64,000 bases of DNA from an uncultured Campylobacter sp. (GCF_963518785.1 NZ_CAUQKJ010000010.1:1-64000); one strand, 5' to 3'; counted from the stretch's first letter, positions 7,979 through 17,365 are shown. Numbers and translations are program-made. The notes: generated by a model not told the origin, from the letters alone.

Positions 7979-9477
7979 TATCCTTGCGAGCTTTTTAGCA
8001 CTCGCGCAAGCAGCCTATCGCCCGCAAATTCCGTGATTTCGCACTCGTATAGACCGCCTACTTTTAGATTTTGCACGTAGCTTTCGTTGATTAAAATTTC
8101 GCCGTCGATGTCCTTGTCCCATGCAAGAGGCTTGGAGCCGTAAAAAAACTCGCCCTCGCTGCTGGCGCCTTCGATTATTAGGGGCATCTTTTTGCCTACG
8201 AGCGCGCGCATGCTATTATCTATCGCCTCGCGCGTGATTTTCTCGATCTTATTTAAGCGGCGGCTAATTGTCCGCGCAGGGATCTGCGGCATCGCAAAGC
8301 TCGCCGTATCCTCCTCCTTGCTGTAGGCAAAAGCTGAAATTCTATCAAATTTAAACTCCTGCAAAAAGTTGCAAAGCTCGTCAAATTCGGCTTCGCCTTC
8401 GCCCGGGTGCCCCACTATGACGCCCGTTCGTAAAAATGCGCCCGGCGCACTTCGCATTAAATTTAAAAGCTCTTTGATCCGCGCCACGCTCGCGCCGCGC
8501 TTCATCAGGCTTAGCATTTTGTCGTTTATGTGCTGAATCGGCATGTCGAAGTAATTTGCGAAAACGGGTGAGTCCACGATCGTGCGGATGAGTCGCTCGT
8601 CGGTGCTGGTAGGGTAGAGATACAGCACGCGCGCTACCTTGACGCCTCTAATTTTTTCGATGCGTTTTATCAGTGCGACTAGATCTATATCCTGCTCGTG
8701 GACTCTTTCGTCGTCTGCACTCTCGCCGCCAGAGCCCTTACCGCAGGCGAGCCCACTTTGAGCGGAAATCTTATCTCCCGCGCTGCCGCTTGAGCCATCG
8801 GAATTCTGCCCGTCGCGAAAGCCCGTAAAATTTAACTCGCCTTCGGAGCCTTTAAAATTTGATCTGCCCTTGTTGCCGCGTCTTAGATCGCGACCGAAGC
8901 TGCTGGAATCTTGCGCTATAAAGCTAAAATCGTAAAATCCGCGCGCTACCAAACTGCGTACCTCCGCTTCGATGTCCTCGATACTGCGGCTTTTTAGGCG
9001 ACCTTTGAAGCTCGGAATGGCGCAGAAAGAGCATTTTTGATTACAGCCCTCTGAAATTTTGATGTAGGCGTGGTAGTTTGAGCCCGTTATCACGCGCTCT
9101 TCGCTTGCTTGCAGGTAGGTGTCCGGGCTAAATAAATTTTGCTTTTTTAGGATGATTTCATCGATCTTGTCGTAGTCGCCAACGCCGGTGAAAAGATCGA
9201 CCTCGGGCAGCTCCTTCATCAGCTCCTCGCGGTAGCGCTGCATGAGGCAGCCCGTGACGACCAGCAGCGCGCCGCTTTTTTTCTGCTCGCTAAGCTTCAA
9301 AATCGTGCGGATACTCTCCTGTTTGGCGCTTGCGATGAAACCGCAGGTATTTACGATGATGACGTCGGCAGAGGCCACATCGGGCGTGAGCTCATAGTTT
9401 TGCAAGCGCCCAAGCATGATCTCGGAGTCGACTAAATTCTTATTGCAGCCTAGAGAAACGAGATGGAGTTTTGCCAT
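7978..9477 (-). CDS. rimO: Ribosomal protein S12 methylthiotransferase RimO, with insertion
   Basis: 499 residues; adds a methylthio group to an aspartate of ribosomal protein S12. The UPF0004 domain has C11, C45 and C77. The radical SAM motif is C145-x3-C149-x2-C152, and a C-terminal TRAM domain follows (MPLIIEGASSEGEFFYGSKPLAWDKDIDG). Residues about 199-262 are a Gly/Ser/Asp-rich insert between IAQDSSSFGRDL and DLVALIKRIEKI. That makes the protein roughly 60 residues longer than usual. Both flanks remain in frame with all key residues, so the gene looks functional. It sits 1 base after panC. Confidence 0.92.
   Translation of the reverse strand: MAKLHLVSLGCNKNLVDSEIMLGRLQNYELTPDVASADVIIVNTCGFIASAKQESIRTILKLSEQKKSGALLVVTGCLMQRYREELMKELPEVDLFTGVGDYDKIDEIILKKQNLFSPDTYLQASEERVITGSNYHAYIKISEGCNQKCSFCAIPSFKGRLKSRSIEDIEAEVRSLVARGFYDFSFIAQDSSSFGRDLRRGNKGRSNFKGSEGELNFTGFRDGQNSDGSSGSAGDKISAQSGLACGKGSGGESADDERVHEQDIDLVALIKRIEKIRGVKVARVLYLYPTSTDERLIRTIVDSPVFANYFDMPIQHINDKMLSLMKRGASVARIKELLNLMRSAPGAFLRTGVIVGHPGEGEAEFDELCNFLQEFKFDRISAFAYSKEEDTASFAMPQIPARTISRRLNKIEKITREAIDNSMRALVGKKMPLIIEGASSEGEFFYGSKPLAWDKDIDGEILINESYVQNLKVGGLYECEITEFAGDRLLARVLKSSQG
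8692..8883 (-). repeat. Low-complexity in-frame insertion in rimO
   Basis: About 190 bases coding for a Gly/Ser/Asn-rich stretch inside the radical SAM half of RimO. It falls between a beta-strand and the helix that in relatives follow each other directly, so it is probably a surface loop. Confidence 0.6.
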
Positions 9478-9478
9478 T

Positions 9479-10300
9479 TTACAGCCAGATATTATCGATC
9501 AGACGGGTCGTGCCTACCTTGGCGGCTACTAAAATGATAGTATCTCCCAACTTGATCTGCGAAATTTCATTAAATTTATAATCCACGAACGCTATGTAAT
9601 CGACCGCCAGCGGTTCAAGCACGCTAAGCATCTTTTCGCGGATGATATTTAGGCTGATCTCGCCTTTTTTAATAAGCGAGCTGGCATTTAGCAAGGAGCG
9701 CGAAAGCTTAAGCGCCATAAGCTTTCCCTCCTCATCCAAATAGGCGTTACGCGAGCTAAGCGCCAAGCCGTCGCTCTCGCGCACGATCTCGCAAGGGATG
9801 ATACTTATAGGCATAAAAAAGCTCTTTACCATCTTCTGCACGATGAAAAGCTGCTGGGTGTCCTTTTTGCCCATATAAACGTTGCTGGGACGAGTTAGAT
9901 TAAAAAGCTTATTTAGCACCTTAAGTACGCCGTCGAAGTGCCCGGGGCGCGTTTTGCCTTCTAAAATTTCACTTATCGGCTTAGGTGCTATGATTGCTGG
10001 CTCCTCCGTGCCGTAAATTTCATCCGCGGTCGGGATAAAAAGCGCGTTCACATCGAGGCTTTCGCAAATTTTAATATCGCCCGCTTCGTTTTTTGGATAG
10101 CTGTTTAGATCCTCGCCGGGCAAAAACTGCGCCGGATTGAGGAATGCCGAGACGATTACGATGTTGTTTTCGTTCCGCGCTCTTTTTATGAGGCTCGCAT
10201 GCCCCGCGTGCAAGGCGCCCATAGTAGGCACGAAGCCCACGCTGCCGCTTGCTGATGCTCTGAAGCTTTTTAGCTCCTCTACGCTTCTAATGATCTGCAT
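9479..10300 (-). CDS. panC: Pantothenate synthetase PanC
   Basis: 273 residues; joins pantoate and beta-alanine with ATP in pantothenate (coenzyme A precursor) synthesis. FVPTMGALHAGHASLI is the nucleotidyl-transferase HxGH region, VYMGKKDTQQL and LALSSRNAYL are the other conserved blocks. AGAGAG precedes ATG 10300. First gene of the reverse panC-rimO-tilS-phosphoesterase operon. No panB or panD is in the window. Confidence 0.95.
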   Translation of the reverse strand: MQIIRSVEELKSFRASASGSVGFVPTMGALHAGHASLIKRARNENNIVIVSAFLNPAQFLPGEDLNSYPKNEAGDIKICESLDVNALFIPTADEIYGTEEPAIIAPKPISEILEGKTRPGHFDGVLKVLNKLFNLTRPSNVYMGKKDTQQLFIVQKMVKSFFMPISIIPCEIVRESDGLALSSRNAYLDEEGKLMALKLSRSLLNASSLIKKGEISLNIIREKMLSVLEPLAVDYIAFVDYKFNEISQIKLGDTIILVAAKVGTTRLIDNIWL

Positions 10301-10464
10301 TGTTCTCTCTTTTCAATATAAAATATTAGGCTGGCAATTATATCAAAAAATATTAAAGGTATAAATTAAGCGCAAAAGGGCAGTCTATTTAGCGAGCGTT
10401 AATCAATAAGTACTAAAATCTATCATGAGCTTTAGCTCTAAAATAAACTTCAAAAGGAGTGAAA

Positions 10465-10764
10465 ATGGCTACTCAAGAGACAAATTTAGATTCTTTGAAA
10501 AAGGATATCGACTCTTTAAAAGCGGATTTTAAAGAAATTATGAAGTCCATCAAAAACATAGGTGCAGAGCGTGCGGAGTCTGCCAAAGATAAAATTCTAG
10601 ATCAGCTAAACAGCAATGAGATCAAAAAATATATAGATGATCTAAGGCTCAAAGGCAAAGACGGCATAGAAAGCGTGAATGACACGATAAAACAAGATCC
10701 GATAAAAAGCATCGCTATCGCTGCGGGCGTCGGATTTTTGCTCGCTTGGTTGCTGAAAAAATAA
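10465..10764 (+). CDS. YqjD/ElaB (DUF883)-like membrane-anchored protein
   Basis: 99 residues. A long charged helix is followed by a C-terminal membrane segment (PIKSIAIAAGVGFLLAWLLKK), the YqjD/ElaB layout; in E. coli these are inner-membrane, ribosome-associated stationary-phase proteins. ATG 10465 follows AAAAGGAGTG and is preferred over ATG 10459. It overlaps the next gene by one base (TAATG). Together with the two following genes it mirrors the E. coli yqjD-yqjE-yqjK order. Confidence 0.75.
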   Translation: MATQETNLDSLKKDIDSLKADFKEIMKSIKNIGAERAESAKDKILDQLNSNEIKKYIDDLRLKGKDGIESVNDTIKQDPIKSIAIAAGVGFLLAWLLKK

Positions 10765-11039
10765 TGGCCGGCATATCTGAATTTATAGTTTCGGTAGTAG
10801 AGCTCGTAGACGCTCAAGCTAGCGATATTAGGCGCTCTTTTTTAAAGAGCGCCAACTCGGTTTTACTAAATATAATTACGGGCGTGATTTGCATTATAGG
10901 CTTGGTTTTCTTTTTGCTAGGACTGCACGCGCTTCTTGAAAAAACTATCGGAGAAATTTGGGCGTATTTTGCTTGCTCTATCGCAGCTTTTTTATGCTCT
11001 ATTATCATGTATAAGGTGCTTTCGTGCAAAGCGAAATGA
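10764..11039 (+). CDS. YqjE-like (holin-superfamily III) membrane protein
   Basis: 91 residues with two predicted membrane segments (ITGVICIIGLVFFLLGLHALL and WAYFACSIAAFLCSIIMY) joined by a short loop, the YqjE/PF07332 layout. It starts at ATG 10764 inside the stop of the YqjD-like gene and ends overlapping the third gene, so the trio is translationally coupled. Role unknown; YqjE partners are membrane-associated stress proteins. Confidence 0.7.
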   Translation: MAGISEFIVSVVELVDAQASDIRRSFLKSANSVLLNIITGVICIIGLVFFLLGLHALLEKTIGEIWAYFACSIAAFLCSIIMYKVLSCKAK

Positions 11040-11260
11040 CAAAAGAAAAGCTAAGACTAGTGGTGTCTATGCTTGAAGACAAAAAAGCCGATTGCAAAAA
11101 GTTGAAGCTAGAAGAAGCAAAGCTAAAACTGCTACTAAACGACCCCTTGCCCGATCTCTCGACGGAGCTTAAACTGATTAATCATGGCAATATCAAGCAG
11201 GTTTTGATATCCCTAATAGATAAATGCTTAATAATGCCCGCCTTAAATAAAATTTTATAA
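11036..11260 (+). CDS. Small third protein of the YqjDE-like operon
   Basis: 74 residues from ATG 11036 (ATGA overlap with the previous stop); a GTG at 11024 would add four residues. Highly charged helical N-terminal half (MTKEKLRLVVSMLEDKKADC), no membrane segment. It occupies the place of yqjK but I cannot claim homology. Confidence 0.6.
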   Translation: MTKEKLRLVVSMLEDKKADCKKLKLEEAKLKLLLNDPLPDLSTELKLINHGNIKQVLISLIDKCLIMPALNKIL

Positions 11261-11282
11261 ACAACCTTAATCCAAAATATGT

Positions 11283-11288
11283 TATAAT
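11283..11288 (+). promoter_or_regulatory. -10 box for prfB
   Basis: TATAAT in the context GTTATAATCA, 31 bases before the prfB TTG. The same ten bases occur before accD at 42901, so the context may be a shared strong promoter core. Confidence 0.5.
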
Positions 11289-11318
11289 CACGCCAAAAGC
11301 ATAAAAAGGTCTTAAATT

Positions 11319-12416
11319 TTGGATAATTACGAATACACGGAACTTTTAAAAACCCTAAATACTAAAGTCGAAAATATTGCAGGCGTCGTAAAACCGGAGA
11401 ACATTAAAGCGCGCCTAAAAGAGATCGAGGAGCTTGAAAACGATCAAAATCTCTGGCAGGACGTCGCAAAAGCAGGCGCTATCGGCAAGGAAAAAACTAA
11501 AATTTCAAATATCTTAAATAAATTTCTAAACGTTAAAAATGCCGTAGACGACGCAAAAGCTCTATATGAGCTGGCAAACTCGGAAAACGACGAAGAGACG
11601 ATAAACTCGCTTTTTGCCGAGGCGGACGAGCTAGAGGACAAGATCATAAATTTAGAAATTTCTATGATGCTTAGCGGCGAAAACGACGATAAAAACGCTA
11701 TTGTCAGCATTCATCCGGGCGCGGGCGGTACGGAGAGCAACGACTGGGCGAGTATGTTATACCGCATGTATCTGCGCTTTTGCGAGCGAGAGGGTTTTAA
11801 GATCGAGGTTCTGGACTTTCAAGAGGGCGAGGAGGCGGGTCTTAAGGACGTTAGCTTCATCGTGCGCGGCGAGAACGCCTACGGATATCTGAAAGCCGAA
11901 AACGGCATCCATCGCCTGGTGCGCGTAAGCCCATTCGATAGCGCAGGGCGCAGACATACGAGCTTTTCGAGCGTGATGGTAAGCCCCGAGCTAAATGATG
12001 ATATCGAGATAAATATCGAAGAGAAGGATATTCGCATCGATGTGTTTCGCGCAAGCGGCGCAGGCGGGCAACATATCAATAAAACCGAAAGTGCTGTGCG
12101 TATCACGCACATCCCAACGGGCATCGTAGTAAACTGCCAAAACGATAGAAGCCAGCACAAAAACAAAGAAACGGCGATGAAGGTGTTAAAGTCGCGCCTT
12201 TACGAGCTTGAGCTGATGAAGCAGCGCGAAAAGGACGAGAACACGCCTAAAAGCGAGATTGGCTGGGGACATCAGATCCGCTCCTACGTACTTTTCCCGT
12301 ATCAGCAGGTTAAGGATAACCGCAGCGGCGAGGCGTATAGCCAAACCGATGCGATTTTAGACGGCGATATAAAAAGCATAATCGAAGGCGTTTTGATTTC
12401 ACAAGCGAACAAATAA
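11319..12416 (+). CDS. prfB: Peptide chain release factor 2
   Basis: 365 residues; releases peptides at UGA and UAA. The GGQ loop (GAGGQHINKTESAVRITHIPTGIVV) and the SPF stop-codon motif (RVSPFDSAGRRHTSF) are both present. Translation starts at TTG 11319 and runs in a single frame to the stop. There is no internal UGA/+1 frameshift site like the autoregulatory one in E. coli, which fits other Campylobacterota. Confidence 0.95.
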   Translation: MDNYEYTELLKTLNTKVENIAGVVKPENIKARLKEIEELENDQNLWQDVAKAGAIGKEKTKISNILNKFLNVKNAVDDAKALYELANSENDEETINSLFAEADELEDKIINLEISMMLSGENDDKNAIVSIHPGAGGTESNDWASMLYRMYLRFCEREGFKIEVLDFQEGEEAGLKDVSFIVRGENAYGYLKAENGIHRLVRVSPFDSAGRRHTSFSSVMVSPELNDDIEINIEEKDIRIDVFRASGAGGQHINKTESAVRITHIPTGIVVNCQNDRSQHKNKETAMKVLKSRLYELELMKQREKDENTPKSEIGWGHQIRSYVLFPYQQVKDNRSGEAYSQTDAILDGDIKSIIEGVLISQANK

Positions 12417-12435
12417 ATTTTTTGAAAGGATGAGA

Positions 12436-12771
12436 ATGAGTGAAGATGGAATTTTGCTAGCGCTAGGATATAGCGTAAACGACGCGACGGTCGCACAGCT
12501 GCGAGGAATTTTATCGAAGTGCGATTTTGAGGATAACGAGCTTGATCGCATCGTGGGGCTGAACGATAAGCTTAAAATTTACGGTGCGCACGTGGCGATG
12601 TCGAATTCAAACCCGTATTTTAAGATCAAAAACGACGCTACGAATGAGGAGCGCAAGACCGCTGCGGAGCAGATCATCCGATCTTGGTCGGAAAAATTTA
12701 AGCTCAAGCTACAAAAGGTCGCGGGCAAAGAGACCTATTACGTTTTGGGTCGCCAAATTTCAAAAAATTAA
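12436..12771 (+). CDS. Conserved small hypothetical protein
   Basis: 111 residues from ATG 12436, preceded by GAAAGGA; the ATG at 12430 lies in that ribosome-binding site. Alpha-helical, with a conserved-looking centre (LKIYGAHVAMSNSNPYFKIKND) and no membrane segment. Lies 20 bases after prfB, probably cotranscribed. I recognise no domain. Confidence 0.65.
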   Translation: MSEDGILLALGYSVNDATVAQLRGILSKCDFEDNELDRIVGLNDKLKIYGAHVAMSNSNPYFKIKNDATNEERKTAAEQIIRSWSEKFKLKLQKVAGKETYYVLGRQISKN

Positions 12772-12781
12772 GGAGCAAAAT

Positions 12782-13219
12782 ATGAAAAAAATTCTAGCTT
12801 TGATCGCTGCCGGGGTGTTTTTAGCAGGCTGCGTTAGCAACGCACCAAAAAGCGCAGTCGATGCGCCAAAGAGCGGCAAATATTCCTTCGCCGATGTTCA
12901 AGACGGTATCCGTGCGATGAACCTACAAGGCAGCGTCGTGCAAAGCGATGCGTGCAAAAACGGCAATGGCGCAATGTGTCTAAATTTTGCGGATTCTATG
13001 TATTCCAAGCACGACTATGCTTCCGCCGCCAACGCCTATAACGCTGCATGCACGCTCTCTCAAAATTTCCCTGCTTGCCAGAAGCTCGCAGCGATGTTTG
13101 AAAAGGGCGAGGGCGTAGAGCAGAATAAATTTAACGCCATTGATCTATACCGCATCTCGTGCTATTACGGCTACAAGGACGCGTGCACAAATATGCGCCG
13201 CTTAGGATACAACGGCTAA
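12782..13219 (+). CDS. Sel1-repeat-type lipoprotein
   Basis: 145 residues. MKKILALIAAGVFLAGC gives a lipobox with Cys17. The rest has Sel1/TPR-like helices (DYASAANAYNAACTLSQNFPACQKLAAMFEKGEGVEQNKFNAI) with paired cysteines, as in cysteine-rich Sel1 proteins of Helicobacter and Campylobacter. Probably a periplasmic or outer-membrane scaffold protein. AAGGAG precedes ATG 12782, eight bases after the previous stop. Confidence 0.8.
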   Translation: MKKILALIAAGVFLAGCVSNAPKSAVDAPKSGKYSFADVQDGIRAMNLQGSVVQSDACKNGNGAMCLNFADSMYSKHDYASAANAYNAACTLSQNFPACQKLAAMFEKGEGVEQNKFNAIDLYRISCYYGYKDACTNMRRLGYNG

Positions 13220-13277
13220 GGCTTTGGGATTTAAATTTTAAAATTCTATTTTAGATTTACTCACTACGAACTGCTTT

Positions 13278-13313
13278 CAAATTCCATTCCGCCGTATCGC
13301 GGGATGGAATTTG
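13278..13313. terminator. Hairpin between convergent genes
   Basis: CAAATTCCATTCC and GGGATGGAATTTG form a 13-pair stem (one wobble) around a 10-base loop. It lies between the lipoprotein gene and the convergent membrane gene at 13391, so it could terminate both. The T-run is weak. Confidence 0.55.
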
Positions 13314-13390
13314 ATACACGAAATTTTATTATCTAGCCGCAATGGCTAAAATTTCCTTGCCTTCTCAATTTGCTTCCATAACATACGCCT

Positions 13391-14497
13391 TTAAAATTTA
13401 AATTTTCTAAATTCTATCTTTTCATTAAAAATCGACATCGTGCGCTGAAGATTGCTTATATCTTTTTGCATCGTTTGCATAAAATAATCTCTCAGCTGCA
13501 GATACTCGTCCTCAGTCGCCATCAGAATATTTAGTATCTCGACCTCAGCGTTTTCTTTATAAAGCACAAGCTGATCGTGAAGACCGAAAAAGCCGAGGCT
13601 GCCGTTGCGTAGGTGTATAATAGCCTTTGCTCCGAAAATTCCTGATGCGGCTAAAACAAAAATACACAATATATCAGTTATGCTTTCGCCGATTGTCATA
13701 TCGTATGCATCGGCGGCAAAAATTAATAAAATCCAAAGAAGTAGTGCTATTTTTATAAACCAATTTATCCTTTGCCGCATACTGTGTCTGCAATCAAAGC
13801 TAATTATTATCGCACCTATACTATTTAATTCGAAAATTTTACGGATCTTGTTTTTGTAATAATACAGAATTTTATCACTTTTAAACTCAAAATACATGCC
13901 GTCTTTATCCCTAATTACGGTCAACAATGAAACCAATATAGACGGAAGCATTCGAAAAGTCTTAAGACTAACGGGATTTACTATGGTAGCAAAAGTCAAA
14001 AATATAATAAAACCTATCAGTAGCGCCGGAAATTGATAAATCATAAATTCATAATAAGTATGATCTTTTATTACTATTGGCTCTTTGTCGTAATCTCTAG
14101 CCTTGGAATTCTGCGGTAAGACGCCGCTGTCATCGGATATAAAATTTTGCTGCTCTATGTTGTTTGCACAGGCGGAATTCTGATCCGCTTCGGCTTCTAA
14201 ATTTAAAGCGTCAGGAGCGGAATTCGGTGCTTTAGAATTCAGAGATTCGAAATTCGGAGGTTCAGAATTCAGGATTTCAAAATTCGAGGCTTCGAAATTT
14301 AAGGTTCTAAAATTAGAAGCTTCAAAATTTGAGACTTCGGAATTCGAGATTTCGGAATTTTGAGCTTTGAAATTCGAGACTCCAAAATTCGATGTTCCAG
14401 AATTTTCGCCGTTAGAATTTTGTTCTAAGCCTTGCTTAGGCTCTTGATGCCGCTTTTGTAGTAGCTTTCTTAATTCATCTAGCCTGCTTTGATCCAT
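13391..14497 (-). CDS. Repeat-linker membrane protein, family copy 1
   Basis: 368 residues. A charged N-terminus (MDQSRLDELRKLLQKRHQEP) is followed by about 13 pentapeptides of the form N-[F/S]-[E/K]-x-x (residues 32-96) and a second disordered stretch. The motif KARDYDKEPIVIK comes next, then four hydrophobic segments and a soluble end (DEYLQLRDYFMQTMQKDI). The N-terminal third is nearly identical to that of the protein at 24287, while the membrane halves are only similar in layout. N-terminus probably cytoplasmic. I recognise no characterised family; function unknown. It diverges in composition from the neighbouring uvrA, being more AT-rich in the membrane half. Confidence 0.7.
   Translation of the reverse strand: MDQSRLDELRKLLQKRHQEPKQGLEQNSNGENSGTSNFGVSNFKAQNSEISNSEVSNFEASNFRTLNFEASNFEILNSEPPNFESLNSKAPNSAPDALNLEAEADQNSACANNIEQQNFISDDSGVLPQNSKARDYDKEPIVIKDHTYYEFMIYQFPALLIGFIIFLTFATIVNPVSLKTFRMLPSILVSLLTVIRDKDGMYFEFKSDKILYYYKNKIRKIFELNSIGAIIISFDCRHSMRQRINWFIKIALLLWILLIFAADAYDMTIGESITDILCIFVLAASGIFGAKAIIHLRNGSLGFFGLHDQLVLYKENAEVEILNILMATEDEYLQLRDYFMQTMQKDISNLQRTMSIFNEKIEFRKFKF
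14210..14404 (-). repeat. 15-bp in-frame repeats (pentapeptide linker), copy 1
   Basis: About 13 degenerate 15-base units such as AATTTTGAAGCTTCA coding N-F-E-A-S. The copy at 24380-24559 has about 12 units in the opposite orientation. Confidence 0.75.
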
Positions 14498-14518
14498 TCT
14501 TGCCCCCGATAAGGCGCT

Positions 14519-17365
14519 TTAACCTCGCTTATTTTTGCTTGCGCTCTTCATCGCCGCTAGCTCCTGTGCCAAAAATTCCCCCGTGTAGCTACCTGTCTTT
14601 TTAAAATCCTTCGCGAGCTTTTCTGGGGTGCCGCAAGCGACGATCTGTCCGCCGCCCTCGCCGCCTTCGGGCCCCATATCGATGATGTAATCGCAGTTTT
14701 TGATGACGTCCAGATTGTGCTCGATTACGAAGACGGAATTTCCCAGATCGACCAAATGATGTAGTACCGCCACCAAGCGATCTACGTCTGCAAAATGAAG
14801 TCCCGTCGTGGGCTCGTCCAGGATATACAGCGTGTTGCCCGTGTCGGTGCGGCTTAGCTCCTTGGCGAGCTTGACGCGCTGAGCCTCGCCGCCGCTAAGC
14901 GTCGTGGCGGGTTGGCCTAGCGAAACGTAGCCGAGCCCGACGTCCGCAAGCGTCTTTATCTTTTGATAAATTTTAGGCACGGCTTTGAAAAACTCGAGCG
15001 CCTCGTCGATACTCATCGCCAAAACGTCGGCTATGCTTTTGTTTTTGTATAAAATTTCAAGCGTCTGCGCGTTGTATCTCGTGCCGTGGCAAACGTCGCA
15101 AACGACGCTGATATCGGGCAGAAAGTGCATCTCGATCGTGATCTCGCCCTCGCCCGCGCATTTTTCGCAGCGCCCGCCCTTGACGTTGAAGCTAAAGCGG
15201 CCGATCTTGTATCCGCGCAGCTGCGCTTCTTTCGTCGCGGCAAAAAGCGCGCGGATCTCGTCCATCACCCCCGTGTAGGTCGCGGGATTGCTGCGCGGGG
15301 TGCGTCCGATCGGGGTTTGATCCAGATAGATCACTTTATCTAGGCTCTCAAGCCCCGAAATTTTAGCGCCCTTTACCGCGTGCACCTTTTTGGCGCGATT
15401 TAGCTCCTCAAGCGCCGTCGGCAGGATGGTTTGCAGCACTAAAGAGCTCTTGCCGCTGCCGCTAACGCCCGTGATGCCGACTAAATTTCGTAGCGGAAAT
15501 TTTGCGCAAAGGCCGTGGATATTATTGATATTTACGTTTTTGATACTTAGCCAAAGCTCCTGTTTGCGGTGCTTTTGGTAGTTTATCTCCTTTTGGTTAT
15601 TTAGATACAGCGCGGTTTGCGTATTGCTTTTAAGCAGATGCGCGACGTCTCCTGCGAATACGACCTCGCCGCCTAGATTGCCCGCCCCCGGGCCGATATC
15701 TACGACGAAGTCCGCCGCCTCGATCGTCTTTTTATCGTGCTCGACGACGATTACGGAATTTCCCTTTTCTTGCAAGCTTCGCAGCGTCTTGATGAGCTTT
15801 TGCGTATCGCGCTCGTGAAGCCCGATGCTAGGCTCATCGAGCACGTACATCACGCCGCTAAGACCAGAGCCGATCTGGCTTGCGATACGGATACGCTGTG
15901 CCTCACCGCCGCTGATGGTGCGCGCATCTCGCCCAAGCGTGAGGTATCCAAGCCCCACGTCCTTTAAGAAAAATAGCCTCTCGTTGATCTCTTTTAGGAT
16001 CGGCGCTGCGATCTGCGCGTCCTTTTCGCTTAAATTTGAAAACCGCTTCTCGTCGCTGAAAAATTCCACGCAGTCTGCGATGCTCATATTTATCACGTCG
16101 CCGATGCCTTTTCCCGCGACCTTTACGGCTAGGCTTTCGGGGCGCAGGCGCAGTCCGTCGCAGTCGGGGCAGATTTTTTCGCTCATATAATCGTCCAGAT
16201 CGCTTTCGTTTTTGAGCAGGTCGTAGGCGTATTTGATCGCGCCCTCAAATTTTCGCACGAGCTTATGTTTTTTCCAGTAAAAATCGATCTCTTTGACGCT
16301 GCCGTAGAGGATCAGCTTTTTTTGCTCCTCGCTTAAGCTTGCATACGGTATTTTGACGTTTATGCCGTTTGCTTCGCAAAATCCAAGTAGAAATTTATAA
16401 TAATAGCTCTTGTTAAAGCCCGACATCACTTTGATCGCGCCGCCCTCTATCGAGGCGCTTTCGTTGATGATCTTGCCCAGATCGAGGCTAAATTTTATCC
16501 CCAGCCCGTCGCAGCTCTCGCATGCGCCCTTTGGGGAGTTGAAGCTAAACGCAAGCGGCTCGAGTGGCTTGAATGAAATTTTACAATCAAAGCACGCCAT
16601 ATGCTCGCTGTAGTGGATCAGGCTCTGCGCAAGCCCAAGCTCGGCGGCGTTTGCGATCTCCACCTCAAGCTCGCCGAAGCTAAGCTTGAGCGCCTTTTCG
16701 ACGTCGCTTGCGATACGGATGGAATTTTCCTCGTCTATGATCGTGCGGTCGATGATGACCTTGATCGAGTGCTTTTTCGTCTTGCTCAGCTCGATCTCCT
16801 CGTCCAGCCGCACCAGTACGCCGTCGATCTGAGCGCGCACGTAGCCCTGCTCGCGTAGGCTCTGTAGCATATCGGCGAAGCTGCCCTTTTTCTCGCGCAC
16901 CAAGGGCGCTCCCAAGATCACCTTCGCGCCGCGTGGCAGCTTCATAATCTCGGCGATGATGTCGCTGGAGCTCATCTTTGAGATCGGCTTGCCGCATTTA
17001 TGGCAGTGCTGCACCCCCACGCGCGCATATAAGAGGCGCAGATAGTCGTAAATTTCGGTGATCGTACCCACCGTCGAGCGCGGGTTTTTCGACGTCGTTT
17101 TTTGATCGATCGCGATCGCAGGCGTCAGACCGTCGATCTTATCGACGTCGGGCTTGCCTACGCGGTCTAAAAACTGCCTCGCGTAGCTGCTTAGGCTCTC
17201 GACGTATCTGCGCTGCCCCTCGGCATATAGCGTATCAAACGCCAGCGTGCTCTTGCCGCTGCCGCTAAGACCGGTAAAAACGACGAGTTTATCCTTTGGA
17301 ATTTGCAAATTTATATTTTTCAGATTGTGCTCGCGCGCGCCCGTGATGGTGATGAGATCGTTCAT
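14519..17365 (-). CDS. uvrA: Excinuclease ABC subunit A
   Basis: 948 residues, full length. Damage-recognition ATPase of nucleotide excision repair. It has two Walker A motifs (GLSGSGKST and GVSGSGKSS) and two ABC signatures (ISGGEAQRIRIAS and LSGGEAQRVKLAKEL). Zinc-binding cysteine pairs occur at CFDCK...CESCDGLG and CEKCAGEGE...CDVCHGTRY, and DEP Walker B motifs are present (LDEPSIGLHERD, LDEPTTGLHFAD). I chose ATG 17365 (MNDLITITGAREHNLKNI) over ATG 17383 because the protein family starts there and AAGGGCG precedes it. Confidence 0.97.
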   Translation of the reverse strand: MNDLITITGAREHNLKNINLQIPKDKLVVFTGLSGSGKSTLAFDTLYAEGQRRYVESLSSYARQFLDRVGKPDVDKIDGLTPAIAIDQKTTSKNPRSTVGTITEIYDYLRLLYARVGVQHCHKCGKPISKMSSSDIIAEIMKLPRGAKVILGAPLVREKKGSFADMLQSLREQGYVRAQIDGVLVRLDEEIELSKTKKHSIKVIIDRTIIDEENSIRIASDVEKALKLSFGELEVEIANAAELGLAQSLIHYSEHMACFDCKISFKPLEPLAFSFNSPKGACESCDGLGIKFSLDLGKIINESASIEGGAIKVMSGFNKSYYYKFLLGFCEANGINVKIPYASLSEEQKKLILYGSVKEIDFYWKKHKLVRKFEGAIKYAYDLLKNESDLDDYMSEKICPDCDGLRLRPESLAVKVAGKGIGDVINMSIADCVEFFSDEKRFSNLSEKDAQIAAPILKEINERLFFLKDVGLGYLTLGRDARTISGGEAQRIRIASQIGSGLSGVMYVLDEPSIGLHERDTQKLIKTLRSLQEKGNSVIVVEHDKKTIEAADFVVDIGPGAGNLGGEVVFAGDVAHLLKSNTQTALYLNNQKEINYQKHRKQELWLSIKNVNINNIHGLCAKFPLRNLVGITGVSGSGKSSLVLQTILPTALEELNRAKKVHAVKGAKISGLESLDKVIYLDQTPIGRTPRSNPATYTGVMDEIRALFAATKEAQLRGYKIGRFSFNVKGGRCEKCAGEGEITIEMHFLPDISVVCDVCHGTRYNAQTLEILYKNKSIADVLAMSIDEALEFFKAVPKIYQKIKTLADVGLGYVSLGQPATTLSGGEAQRVKLAKELSRTDTGNTLYILDEPTTGLHFADVDRLVAVLHHLVDLGNSVFVIEHNLDVIKNCDYIIDMGPEGGEGGGQIVACGTPEKLAKDFKKTGSYTGEFLAQELAAMKSASKNKRG

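Noticed and set aside
11319..12416. Programmed frameshift in prfB
   Set aside because: The gene runs in one frame from TTG to stop with no internal TGA, so no frameshift site.
14985..16997. Several open frames of about 60-120 codons inside uvrA on both strands
   Set aside because: Shadows of uvrA with arginine- or serine-rich translations; uvrA itself is complete.
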